The translations under genes and the position numbers were made by a program. Positions 11,100 through 23,214 of a DNA stretch of 64,000 nt are shown here, piece by piece; position 1 is the stretch's first letter; each line of letters opens with the position of its first letter. The notes under the pieces are model-generated. The model was given only the letters and a program-made list of their open reading frames with translations. It had not been told where the DNA came from and ran no database searches. The stretch spans positions 8,272,408 through 8,336,407 of the forward strand of contig CM039510.1 in assembly GCA_022432975.1 (NCBI GenBank), given 5' to 3'. The stretch is from Begonia masoniana (Eukaryota; Streptophyta; Magnoliopsida; Cucurbitales; Begoniaceae).

Positions 11100-11856
11100 A
11101 GTTTAGACGAACCTCCTTGATGAAATCAGATGATTTTCCTTGCGCGATCCACCTTCATTCATCGGCGAACACACTCTCTTGTGTGTTGGGTTGTGCACGA
11201 CACAAAAGAAGAAGGGAGGAGGAGGAAGTGAAAGAAGGGTTCGGGTCAGAAGCTTAATCCCAACCCAATCCATTAAAGATTTGGTTCATCCAACCAGAAC
11301 CGATCCAACGGAAGCAAACTTGACCCAACTTGAGCCATGTTCGATCCAGACCAAACCAGAATCGTCTCAGACACTCAAAGCCGATCTAAATCATTATGAA
11401 AATCGTCCAAGTCGATCCGAACTCAATTCTAGTAGGCCTAGAACTTAATTCGTCCACAGTCATTACATTTTGCCCTAGGTTTGATCGGGAATTTCGAAAA
11501 ATTACGTTAAGCTTGAGATTTGGGTGTTTTGTTTTGATCATCCAAAAAATTGAAAAAGAAAAACAACTAAAACAATGACGTAATATAACCACACTCGTCA
11601 CAAACAAAATCTAGCCACCAACAGTCATGAGTCACAGCTACTAAAATCAGCAATGTCGGTCTCCAGATTCAACAAAAAATGACTAAAACACCAAAATCCA
11701 GTCACCAAATACATGCATTCACCAACTGAAAAACAAACAGTCACCCAAATCAGTAAACTTATGGACTAACTATAGTTGCTGTGTGTAGTCCCAGTTTTTA
11801 ACTCGGTATTTTCATGATAATCACACATTCAATTAAGTGTTTAGTTACCAAAGAAT
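11100..11856. other. no gene seen
   Basis: Short frames at 11140-11448 and 11386-11607 lack recognisable homology. The region has scattered CAACCAGAACCGATCC-type motifs resembling decayed hAT-end repeats. Confidence 0.35.
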
Positions 11857-13232
11857 TAGGGATGATCGTGGTCCGGTTCGGTCTGGTTTTTGAAGAGATT
11901 AGGACCGGACCACTAAAATTCAGTTTTTAAATTTTTGGACCAATAAGCCCAAAATTTTTTTGAGAACCGGACCAGCAATATGGTCTCAGTTCTGGTCCGG
12001 TTTTGGTCCTCCCAAGTTAGAAAATTTTTTTTCATCCCTTCACTAATCACTTCAACCTTTGTGAACCATGTTGATTACTAAATAATATCAAGTTATGCTC
12101 TAAATCCAGTTTTTTTTTTTAAATTTTTGTCCAATTTATAGGAAAAAAAAGTACTAAGAGCACTAAAGCAGAACCAGAACCGGTTCTGAGTTCTCACTGT
12201 GAGTAGAACCGGTTCTGAGTTCTCACCCGTCACCCCTAATTCGGTCCACTGTGAGCAGAACCGGCCCTGGATAGCAATGGATAGCTAGAATAGAAGGAGA
12301 AGAAATCCCCATATAGGTATCCAGTGTGCAGTCCGATCTGGCTTTCTTGCCTCTCACCCCTGCTCCTGCTAACCGCTAAAAAGTAAAAACTATTCCACTG
12401 GTCCACTGTGAGCAGAACCAATGGATGTTCTCATCTCACTATTCAAGTATCAAACAAAAAAAATTAAACAGCACTAATATTCTGTACAGGTTCTGCACTC
12501 TCACGGTGAATCGAAGAAAAACTGTCCTGTGATTATGAATATGATGATTGCAGGAAGAAAGAGCATAGAAGCTCAAAAGAAATAGATTTTGGGTTGCTGT
12601 TAAATCAACCCAAGCAAAATTGATCCATAGGTCTCAAAATCAAGGGGTACAGAAACAATAGCTAATAGTTTTCATAACGTTGTTTCTTTATTCCCAAATT
12701 TTTCGAAACATATTCAAAAATCGATAAGGTTAGCGATTAGCAAATTAAAAAAGGAAGGGAAACCCTCTGTATCACAAAGTTCCTTCTAGTCGAAAGTCGG
12801 CATCGACGAAGGGGGGAAAACGAAAGGCGTTTTCTGATCTAAATAAAGAGAAAAGAAACTGAAAGAGGCGAACAAGAGAGCTTACCCTCCTCAGTGACTC
12901 GATTCGTCCTTCACAGGCTGACGAAGAGAGAGTGCGGGCGGCGGCATGGCGACTTTGAGAGAGAACTGCGAAGAGCGAGTGCGGGCGCGGCGACTGCGAA
13001 GTGAGAAGAGCTGCGTGCGGGCGTGAGATCTGCAAAATAGGATTTTAGGTTTAAACTTTCAATGGTCTGGTTCGGTTTTCTAGGTTTTGTATCATTAGAC
13101 CCAAAAACCGAACCGAACATTTCGGTTCTGATAAATAAAAACCAAAATTAATTTATTTTAACTGAATAATCGACCAAAACCGGACCAAATTATCGGTTCT
13201 GGTCCGGTTCTTCGGTTTTTTGCTCACCCCTA
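11857..13232. mobile_element. non-autonomous hAT element, older copy
   Basis: It starts TAGGGATGATCGTGG and ends TTGCTCACCCCTA, and both ends are rich in GGTCCGGTT/AACCGGACC. The 8 bp outside the ends are CAAAGAAT (11849-11856) and CAAAAACT (13233-13240), which match at six of eight positions, as expected of a decayed hAT target duplication. The subterminal CCAAAAACCGAACCGAA block near 13098 is shared with the element at 13464-14879. It holds no transposase frame. The short frames near 12772-13120 have no homology I recognise. Confidence 0.65.
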
Positions 13233-13463
13233 CAAAAACTTAGTAATTCAAGCGTTATCATTTCATTCGTCTCATAAGACCCCAAATACAAAAAAAAATA
13301 AAAAAATAAAAAAAAAATAATGTTGAACGGAGATTATTCAGGAGAAACTTCCTATGCAATCTGTATCTGAATCAATGGCCAGCAACACAGCAAATCTTTA
13401 CTCAATATCTGAAACGGCGTGGGAAGCTGCTTGTGGCGAGCCAGTTCCATTTAGATCTCAAAC

Positions 13464-14879
13464 TAGGGGTGTACGTGGTCCGGTCCGGTCCGGGTTTGGA
13501 CAAAATTAAGACCGGACCAATAATATTCGTTTTTCATTTTTTAAGACCGGTACCGTAAAAAAAAATTAACGGACCAGACCAGAACCGGACCAGAATTTCG
13601 GTTCCGGTTCTGGTCCGGTTCCGGTTCTTCCATCAAAAAAAAAATTTTTATTAAAAAATTTTAAACTAAAAAGTTTCAAATGAAACTTCAATTTTTGTCA
13701 ACAGCCCAGTGCATTTGCACCAACTTTCACCTCCTTTAGAAAAAAGAAAAACATAATCTAAATCATAGGCACTGGGCAGAAGAAGAGAAATCATAATCTA
13801 TTTAAAGTCAGCATTCATTGGCATCATAGTATTATCCATCACCCACTGGCAAGCATCCCAAGATCATCTAAGTTAGAGCACAACACTCAACCAGTCTCAA
13901 ACCAAAACATCATCTAAGTCACTTACCTCTTGAGCCACGTACGAACCCAATAGGAAATAGTAAAGATAATCCAAATAGTAAATAAGTGCATTGAAAGTCA
14001 TTTCCAAAAACTATGCTTAATACTGCTACTTTTAACTAAACTAATCTTGTTTGAAAACTAAAATTACCACTTACGAGATCGATAAAAACAAAGGAAAACA
14101 TCATAAAAACAACAACAAAATTAACATAACCGAAACATGCTCTCGGAAATTAACAGCAACAAAAACCAACTAAAGAAAACACCCACAAAATTAACAGCAA
14201 AAAAACATGCTCTCGAAAATTAACAGCAACACCATGAAAAATTCAGGTAAAAAGCAACACGAAAACAGCAATGAAACACCCTCAAAACAACACAACAAAA
14301 CCGCTGATTGGCAGGTTGTAGCTCAGAAAACTAACAGAATCAAATGCTCTCGGTCACGCCCGAAGAGTCTCCCAAAAACAGCAGCACAATGAACGTAAAA
14401 TGGAGAACAACGTGGAATGATACAACAGATTGTAGCTAGAGAGAATACTTGTACTTACTCAGAGTTTCAGAGAGCTTCGGCGGGTTCAGATTGAAGGCGT
14501 CGGCGTCGGCGTCGACGACGGCTGAGAGAGAATATTGAACGACAGATTGAAGGCTTCGGCTTGGGGGTTCGGGTTCGGCGAACGGCGTAGGCGAGCGAGA
14601 GTGCGAGACTGTCTCTCCACTCCTCTCCTCTCCTCTGAACTCGACAGAACGAAAATTAGATTAGGGCTTTTCAGGTTACAATTTTCTTCTGTTTTTGTGT
14701 GGTCCGGTTCTGGTTTTTCGGGTTTTTGTCATTATACCCGAAAACCGAACCGAAAATTTCAGTTCTGCTTTAGCAGAACCGAAATTCATTTTTTTTTTTA
14801 AGAAAACACTACCAGAACCGGACCAAATAGGTCGGTTCTGGTCCGGTTCTCCGGTCCGGGTCGATTTTGTACACCCCTA
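13464..14879. mobile_element. non-autonomous hAT element with perfect 8-bp target duplication
   Basis: The termini are inverted: TAGGGGTGTAC at 13464 and GTACACCCCTA ending at 14879. They are bordered by identical 8-bp direct repeats TCTCAAAC at 13456-13463 and 14880-14887. The 8-bp duplication and TAGGGGTG ends place it in the hAT superfamily. The 1416-bp body has GGTCCGGTTC subterminal repeats and no transposase frame, so it must be moved by enzyme supplied elsewhere. It is of the same family as 11857-13232, and its intact duplication makes it the younger one. Confidence 0.88.
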
Positions 14880-14887
14880 TCTCAAAC

Positions 14888-17555
14888 CAAACCTCTATTC
14901 CTCACCGATCGAAGAAGGAACTAAGGAAACTTTAGCTTTATCTCACGCCTCACTGGACTGGATGCAAGATTGAAGAAGCCAGAGAAGAACTAATCCGTCA
15001 ACTGAGGGGAGGAAGGCTCAAGGCCCAAAGCTAGCCCCGCTCTGGCGGATCAAGGGTCATGGGCTTTACGAATAGTTTGCGTAGTAGTAAGGTCTCTCTG
15101 ATGGTATTTTGGCTATTTTTAGGATTTAGTGCAATAACTCGAACCGGTTTATTGCAATTTAATATTTTTCGCTTCGGTTCATGTCGGTTTTTTTATTTTA
15201 CGAATTACAAAAACAAAACATGAAATTGGTTCTGGTTCTTCTTCTCAATATAGACTCGACCCCAAAGCGTCACCTTTACTCGATTCAACCATATCGAGTA
15301 GTAAAGGTTTTCTTTTGTCCTTAATTACATCTTAAAAACACTCTTCAAATATCAATATTAATTGCACATGATGCTTAGATTAGGGTTTGTAGTAACAAGA
15401 TCAAAGCAATGATTTCTATTCATCACACATGATTCTTGCATCTCCTCTTGGTTTGATTACATTAGAGGCCTATCCTTTTCTCTTATTTTCTAGATTTTTT
15501 GTTTTTAAATTTTAATTGAAAGTTTTTAGTTTTCTAAGACCAAATTTCCAGTCAATTCTAACTCGAGACTTAAAAACATGCTGAGCTGCTATGTAATCCC
15601 TCAAGCGATCTAATGTCGAATCGCGATCTTTTTAGTTTCTTCGGTAGATTGACATTGTAATGTACCCTTTTGTCTCGCAAAGCACACAATTATTTATGGT
15701 GCTAGGATAGTATTTTGATATATACAAAAGAATTATATGTACAATCAAATTAAGGAAAAATAAAATGATATTATTGTTAGGAAAAAAAACTCCATTGACT
15801 TATTGTAAAATCAAATATTTGATCAATTTGTGCGTCCACATGGGTAAGTTAAATTATAGTATCGCCACATTTCTTGATGTACAACTACTCGATCCTATAA
15901 AAGGTATTGATTATCGACGCTTTCTCGATTCTAAGTTTTGCAGTTTCTTATTTTGATGACTTCATTATTTGTTCTAATTGTTTTCCATTTTCTAGATCGA
16001 AATGAGAACATAACTTTCCCAAATATTACTTTAAATGAAATAATTTATACAGACACAATATTTTTCCTTACCCTTTGGTATTGATAGAACAAATAAGTTT
16101 CATATAAGAGATGCATTGTATTAAAATGTGTAGAATTATAGCTCTTGTAAATCTAGTTATAAACAACCAAAATAGAGGGTAAAATGTAATTTAAAACTTA
16201 ATGTTTGAGGTCATTTACATATTACATGTAAATTATTTTTTTGATAAACATAACATCCGTCTTTCAGTTATCAGCAATGTGGACATTATCATCAATTTAT
16301 TCATTAAATAAAGTATGTTTATACCATATTTTCTAATTAATCAGATGTTTTAAGTCGATTTTTGAGTCGTTAATAGTTTCTAACCAAATTTCAAACTCGA
16401 TATAATATTTTTCGTTGCTGAGTATAATATTTTGTATTCCATTTCTTTGATCGATCTAGTTTTCTTGTTTAATTTCTCCTATTCCAAAAGCATAGCTCTA
16501 GAAACTGGTGATACAAATAAGTGTGAACCAACGCCATTTGAGCACGAAAATTGAATTTTTAGTTGGACAAAAAAATCGAATACAAATTTTATATTTTCAT
16601 AGTCATATTAAGTTTTAAGGACATAGCATAAACATCGGAGTGTTGAAAAAATCGTATGATATTGAGACGAATAAGTTAAAGCGATAAATTGAACAAGTTA
16701 AACAATATATATTAAATGTTTTAAATGTTAAAAATGAGTTCATGATTTCATGATTTCGAGTTCCAAATTATTCGAAAGATAAATTGTTTTTTCATCCTGC
16801 TTGAAGCTATCAGTCCCTAGAGACTCTCTTTGCATTTTCCTTTACTGTGAAGATCGAGAATTAAGTCATCGTATTACTTTGATATATTATTTGTTAATTA
16901 ATTTAATATTTTTACCTAAAATTATTGGGAAAAAAAAAGAGAAGAAAAGAATGGAAACGAACTTTAAAATCTTTATTGGGCGTTGGACTAATTAACTTTA
17001 TCTTTCTCTGGTCGTGCCATCATGATCTTAGGAGGTTTAGCTTTGATTATTATTATTTATTTATTAAACTTTGATACTATAATTAACTTCGATGATCTTT
17101 AATTAGCAATAGTTTTAATATTAATCAAACTAAAAATAAACAAAGTTTAACTAATAATAAACAAAATTATCAATTTTATTTTCCCTTTTTGTGTTGACTC
17201 TTGCAATATATTTTAATTTTTTAAAATTTATTACAAGATGCAACAAATGTCAAACATTTTAAATAAACGAACTATAAAAAAGAAGAAAAAAATCGGGTCA
17301 TTAAGAGTCGATACGATCGAATTTGTCAATAGTCAAATATGTCTATTACGCACTCTTTGATTGCTCGAAGTTTACTACGATCAGAAAAGTGAAATCACCA
17401 GCTCGTATCGGAATATTTAATTTATATACATCGATTTACATGCTATTTCGCATCAAAATTCGAAAAAAAATATGCATACTCAACGTGTTATTTTTTGTAT
17501 TTTCTCACCAACTAAACACTTGAAAGTTTCTCTATTTGTACAAACCTTTCTTACC
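14888..17555. other. AT-rich intergenic DNA, no gene seen
   Basis: Only short, non-homologous frames are present. Its last few hundred bases form the upstream region of the XTH pseudogene. Confidence 0.45.
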
Positions 17556-17562
17556 TATAAAT
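17556..17562 (+). promoter_or_regulatory. candidate TATA box of the XTH pseudogene
   Basis: TATAAAT lies about 70 bp upstream of the ATG at 17633, a usual plant spacing once a short leader is allowed. The assignment rests on position and motif only. Confidence 0.4.
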
Positions 17563-17632
17563 GTACATGCTGCCATTTTTTAACATTGTCTATTAGAATC
17601 ACTCATAAAGTTTTCATTTTTAGGTATTCATT

Positions 17633-20600
17633 ATGAAGATCAAATTGGTGGTTGTTGTTTGTTTGAGCTTGATAGTGGTTGCCAATTGTTGGTTTTCTAA
17701 GTCCCTACGCATTGCGGAATTCACTATTATTCATAATAATAGTGACATGCGTTACTCCGTAACTTTAAAACTATTTTAAAATCATCAAAAAACCATAAAT
17801 TGGATCGTTAGTCTAAAAGAAATTATTTTTAAGAAATATGTAATTTTTCAAAATGTAATCAATTTACATTGAGAAAAATTATTAGATTTAGATTGTGATA
17901 TAACAAAAGAATATACCTCTTGGAGCAACGCTTTTACTCAGGTACTCCCGTCTGATCTTAACAGCTTTAACTCAGGATCAGGTGTTTTTCTGAAGATTTT
18001 GAAACCGTCGAGTCTTCTCTGAAGATTTTTACACTTAAATTTCTTGACGTGTGGGCGTCTCTCTTACAAGAATAACACACTCATATATTTGTGGAGAGAC
18101 GTGTTCTCAACACATGAGACGTCTCTCTTCGATCTTAGAAAACGTTTTTCTAAAACCGAATACGGAAAGGTCACACCTTTTCTCTCTAGGGATTTGCTCT
18201 CTATTTCTTATTTTTTTCTTTTTCGGTCGTACTCTGTCAAATCACATTTGACAATTTTATAGATCTATTATAAAATAATTTTTCAGATTTATTTTAATAA
18301 AAACTAATTTTTTAAAAAATAAATCTTAACTAATCAAATCTAATTTGATTAGCAGTTAATTTATCTGATAAATCAATTTATCGATTATTCATATAATCTA
18401 AAAACAGTTTTTAGAATGTATTTATGAAAACAGCTTTTCAAGATAATCTCATCTTATGAAATTATTCAGATCTACTTTTAAACATTTAAACAAACTATAA
18501 GTCAATTGTAGATCAAATCTAATATGATCAGATATTCCAGATCTACTTTTATTCAAATTTCAAAATTCTGATTTGATAGTCTGTTAAATAACTAACATTC
18601 AATTTAAATTTGAAGATCAAATCTCATCAAATCTTATCTAATGAGATTTTATCTCATCTGATGAGATTCTTCAAATCTGATTCAAATCCCTTAAAAATAT
18701 CTCATCTAATGAGATATTTTATTTTGAATTCAAAATATAAAAACTATTTATATATTTTGAATAACAATATATTTATCAGAGTGTCTATAAATGATTAATC
18801 ATTTATATATTTATATATTTATTCTTGTAACGTGGAAATTAAATAGTGATATAAGATGACAGAGGGACCGATGGACCTATAGTTTTAAGCTCCAATAGTA
18901 TTTGTTAATTAATATAAACTCTTTATATTAAATAATATAATTATTAACTCTAGAGTAATTCCACTAAATACCTAAAGTTGCACTCTTAGAACTACAGAGT
19001 ATATTTACACAAAATAATGTCCATTGATATAGTCATTACATATGTATTAATCCTCCATTAAGATTCGTAATAGAGCTAGGTATAAAATCCGTTAACCACT
19101 CATCAAACATCTTTATCCTTGACTACCATTAGTTCTTGATTGAATAATTAATTCATAACATTTATGAATTTGCGCGTTAATTATTCAATCCCTGAACTAA
19201 CAAATAAGGGAATCTTGTATTATGGATTTCATTGTATCAATGTTAGAATTCCCAGCTACTCATTTAATTTATTCCCAAAATACAAGGTTTATGTATTGCA
19301 ACTCATACAAAATTGTACCGAGTAAATCAAAGAATAAATTATAATGAAATAGGAGTCTACTAAATACAATGAATTAAGATCATACATATATGACAATCAT
19401 TATGATAAAATTAATTGTTCTTCATTCAATGGATATTATAAGAACAATATAATTTCATCTGATCCAGTCCTATATAATCATATTATATAAAATACAATCA
19501 CTTTATGTCACTACATATATAGTCGGGATATGACTATACGTTCTTAACGAAGTAAACTGTATTTATGACTTTATTAATTTGACGATCTTATACTTCAAAT
19601 ATAAGTCATAGACTATTGTGATTATTTCTTTTTAAATTTAATCCCACATATATCAACATATATGTAAATTTAAAATTGCACAAATAATCAAGGATTTTTC
19701 TTTGAATTTATAAAGTATATCGAATAATGCAAACATAAAAATTATTTATTAATTACAGCAATAAAAATGTTTATAACATTTGCTTGTTGGGCACATTATT
19801 CCCAACACCAATGGTGGTAATTTTTGCGATCGAGTCGATGTAAGTTGGGGCGACGGTCGAGCTCAGATTCTCAACTTTGAAAATCTTCTCAATGTAACCC
19901 TAGATAAAAGTTCAGGCTCAGGTTTTCAACCTAAAAATAAATACATTTTTGAAAAGATTGACATGCAAAGATTGACATGCAAATCAGACTTGTCTTTGAA
20001 AATTTTGCTGGCACAGACAATTACTGCATATTTTGTAAGTTTCAAAAAAAAAGTTTATTTTAGTTCGGCAACATTGTCATCTACTCTTAGTTTAGATTCT
20101 TGAGAATTTGTTATTGGTGCTTACCTCAAAAGGTCTTGTAATAGTTGGTCTCGAGTCTCACGTCTTCATCTGAGTATTTATCATCATTCCAGATTTTAAT
20201 TTCAGCGTGACATCATGCATTCTTTTTCAATGTTTCAAGTTTGGTTTTTCTCTAGCTATGCATGACATTGTCCGATGTTTTGCATTTTATTCAAATGAAA
20301 ATACGCGACTTGTTGTAGATGGCAGCATAGGGATAAATATTTTTCGATAGGGAATTCGTGTTTTGATTTAAAGTAAAGGTTTACAAGAATTTTTAAAAAT
20401 AGAAGATGGGTATGATATAGTTGTCATCAAGTGGTGAGGAGCATGATGAAATAGACTTTTGAGTTCTTGGGGAACCTAAGTGGACTGGAGACCCATACAT
20501 TATTCACACAAATATATACAGCCAAGGAGTTGGCAGCAGAGAGATGCAGTTCTATTTTTGGTTTGATCCTACTTCTGACTTCCACACCTCCAACATTTTG

Positions 20601-21029
20601 TGGAATCATCAACTCATTTTGTAAGTTTCCAAATCTCTTTGCTACTATATATATATTTTTAAAGATATTCATGCAAGGTGATCGTATTTGTAGCTTCTAC
20701 GTAGATGATTCGAGAGTTCAAGAACATGGATTCTCAAGGCATTCACTTTCCACAATATCAACCGATGAGAATGTATTCAAGTCTTTTGGAGGCCGATGAT
20801 TGGGCAACGAGAGGTGGTCTCGTGAAGATCAATTGGATGCAAGCTCCATTTCGAGCGTCCTTTTAGAATCTCAGAGCCGACAGATGTCTGGTAGGTGGAT
20901 ATTCTTATTGCAGCTCGAACTCGGGATCATGGCTATGGTAGGAGCTCGTTGATGCAAAAAGAGGACAAATATTGCAATGATTCTTATAGGTTCCCCCAAG
21001 GCTTTCCTCTAGAATGCTATACTACTTGA
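17633..21029 (+). pseudogene. xyloglucan endotransglucosylase/hydrolase (XTH), broken
   Basis: XTH enzymes (GH16) are secreted to the cell wall, where they cut and rejoin xyloglucan. Exon 1 begins at 17633 with a hydrophobic signal sequence (MKIKLVVVVCLSLIVVAN). It is cut at codon 18 by a 2121-bp insertion and resumes at 19813 with GGNFC and SWGDGRAQILN, then SGSGFQPKN and KIDMQ. A 14-bp tandem duplication near 19957-19985 shifts the frame. Exon 2 (about 20430-20620) carries the catalytic motif region DEIDF, but one extra T there puts a stop inside the motif. A second frame break follows within 30 bp. Exon 3 resumes at about 20690 (FYVDD) and continues with [21 protein letters not shown] and RFPQGFPLEC before TGA at 21027-21029. 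The family is certain, and the gene cannot make enzyme. Confidence 0.92.
17687..19807 (-). mobile_element. solo LTR (probably copia-type) inserted in XTH exon 1
   Basis: The insert starts TGTTGG and ends CCAACA, the TG...CA inverted termini of an LTR. It is flanked by identical 5-bp repeats CCAAT at 17682-17686 and 19808-19812. Removing the insert and one CCAAT makes the XTH reading frame continuous from the signal peptide into the mature domain. There is no internal domain, primer site or protein frame, so it fits a single 2.1-kb LTR left after recombination. Read on minus, it begins TGTTGGGAATAATGTGCC, typical of plant copia LTRs. Confidence 0.85.
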
Positions 21030-21177
21030 ACAATTCTTTGTAAGAGTTGGTTTTCTATTTCAAGAATTGGTATCAAAATTTATGACACTCTGTTCCGAAG
21101 ATTACAATTTATTTTCTTCCTCGTTAATCTTTCATTAATATTTAGTCTTTTATTAATGAATTTTTTTTTTTTTTTTT

Positions 21178-22634
21178 GGGAAAAGTTCAATTTAGACCCC
21201 AACGTATGAGGTCAGTGGCCATTTGGTACCTAACGTATTTTTTTGATCAAATCAAACCCTAACGTATAAAACGTTTGCAATTCAAACCCTACCGTCAATT
21301 TTTCAATTAAATTTAACGGATGCTCTTTCAAAATGACTAAACTACCCCTCTCTTTCTCTCCCTCTCTTTCTCTCCCTCTCCCGCTCCCTCCCTCCCTCCC
21401 TCCCCGACTTCCATTTCTGCTGACATTGTCTCCCTTCTTTCTCTCTCTAAATATATAAACTACATGGCCATTAAGAACCAAAATCCATCTCAGATATCAT
21501 GTATCACAATCTTCTCTCTTGATGGAGTTCACAAGCCCACCCATTTAAAATAGAGCTTTGTCTTTCCCTCTGCAACCGAAAACTGATTTCTTCTAGACTT
21601 CTAATTCTTTCTCTGATCATTCCTAAGTAGATTTTGTCCATTTTTTATTTTACTTATTCCCAATGATGTCGCCGGAAAACATGGCTGCAAAGCCCATGAT
21701 GAAACATGAAAAGCAGGTTGGCAGGAATCGAAAATTCTCTCTCTCCCTCTCTCTCTCTCTCTGCGGTACTAGAAGAATTTAAAGTTGTCTAGATCTGCTC
21801 TGAATTCAGAAATGAACGATGAGAAGTCAACAAGAATCTCAGAACCTCACATAAGTCAAAATAAATTTATATTCAGATTCTAAGAACCCAATTGAGCGAG
21901 GGTGATTGAAAATCAACAATAAAAACAGATACCCAGATCTTGAACGTTGCCAAAGAGAAACTAAAAATCACCGGAGAGCCCTTCTGCAGGGTCAAATGGG
22001 GGAAGAGAGAGATAACTAGGAAATGGGTGCGACGCAAAATCAGAGAAAAGGAGGAAAAATAGCTCAAACGGGGTTTAGAAGCAGAGAAAAACAATTGCAG
22101 GAGGTGATTATTTCGTAGAGAAACAATCGTTGGACGCCATAACACCCCATTTGACAGGCTAATCGTCGAGGCTGAAAGATCGGTAGAAAAATTTGTTCAA
22201 GAAACTCGGTCGGTCTGAACACTGTGAATTGAGGAGGAGGAGAAGACGGTGTGGAAGAGGATGTAATACTTTTCGCCGGAAGAGGTCAAAGTAATGCTCG
22301 CCGGAGGAGAGGAGGGCTTCATTGGTCGTCGGCGTTCTTCGCGTGGAGGAGTCTGTCGCCTGGAGGAGAGAGCACGCAGAGAAGAGAAAGGAGGGGAAAT
22401 GGGGGAAGAGAAAAAAGAGAAAAAAAAAAAGGGAGGGTGATCCGGCGTTCCAGAGAGAGAGAGGGAAAGAGTAAGGGGTAGTTTAGAAATTTTGAAAAAA
22501 TTTAATTGAAAAATTGACGGTAGGATTTGAATTGCAAACGTTTTATACGTTAGGGTTTGATTTGATCAAAAAAATACGTTAGGTACCAAATGGCCACTGA
22601 CCCCATACGTTGGGGTCTAAATTGAACTTTTCCC
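21178..22634. mobile_element. Mutator-like element with long inverted ends, possible Pack-MULE
   Basis: The ends, 21178-21314 and 22498-22634, are inverted repeats of about 137 bp with roughly two mismatches, starting GGGAAAAGTTCAATTTAG. Long terminal inverted repeats with a non-transposase interior are the signature of non-autonomous MULEs. The flanks are T-runs (21161-21177 and 22635-22647), so a 9-bp duplication of T is possible but cannot be proven. The interior has simple CT repeats. A plus-strand ATG segment at about 21664 (MMSPENMAAKPMMKHEKQ) ends at CAG|GTTGGC, as a captured first exon would. I do not recognise its source. Confidence 0.82.
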
Positions 22635-22751
22635 TTTTTTTTTTTTTGCAGAAAGTACTGAATCTAGTGTTTGTTGTTGAAGAATTCTTGTTTAGACAGT
22701 AATATTGTGACCTAAAATTTCGTCCTTCCCCATTACATCATTAGTAGATTG

Positions 22752-23158
22752 TGATGCAGCGGGAATATTAGAAAGAAATATAGCTTCAAGATAGGAGAAG
22801 AAAAGGAGAACAAGAGGGAAAGATTATAGCAGGAGAAATATAGCTAGGAAAAGAGAGGAGAAAGGGGAGAAGCTCTAGACAGGGAGATTGGAAGAGAAGG
22901 AAGACAGAGAAAACACATTCATTTTATCATTCATTCATCAACTAACCTTCAAAGTTACAATGCAACACTTAAATAGAATAAAACCTACTTGGAAAATGAC
23001 AAAGACACTAATGACCCATTAAACAAATAACAGAAAACCATAAAAATACTAAAAACTATAATAATAAATTAGCATAATAATGCTAACCTAGAAAAATGAA
23101 AAGCTTAATACTTTTAATGTAAAACATAAATAAAAATATAATTTTGATGTCCTCATCA
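22752..23158 (-). repeat. 3' LTR of the chimeric chromovirus
   Basis: 407 bp, TG...CA. It differs from the 5' LTR chiefly by lacking a ~26-bp internal tandem duplication, plus a few substitutions. Confidence 0.9.
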
Positions 23159-23178
23159 ATTCTCCCGGGGAACGAGAA
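23159..23178 (-). promoter_or_regulatory. polypurine tract of the chimeric chromovirus
   Basis: On minus the sequence immediately before the 3' LTR reads CCCCGGGAGAAT. This purine-rich stretch is in the position where plus-strand synthesis is primed. Confidence 0.6.
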
Positions 23179-23214
23179 ATTCCCAGTCAAGTTGAAAGAC
23201 CCATAGCACAACAA

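Noticed and set aside
17633..17779. A 48-residue small secreted peptide with a signal sequence
   Set aside because: The signal sequence continues into XTH after removal of the solo LTR, and residues beyond codon 18 are LTR sequence.
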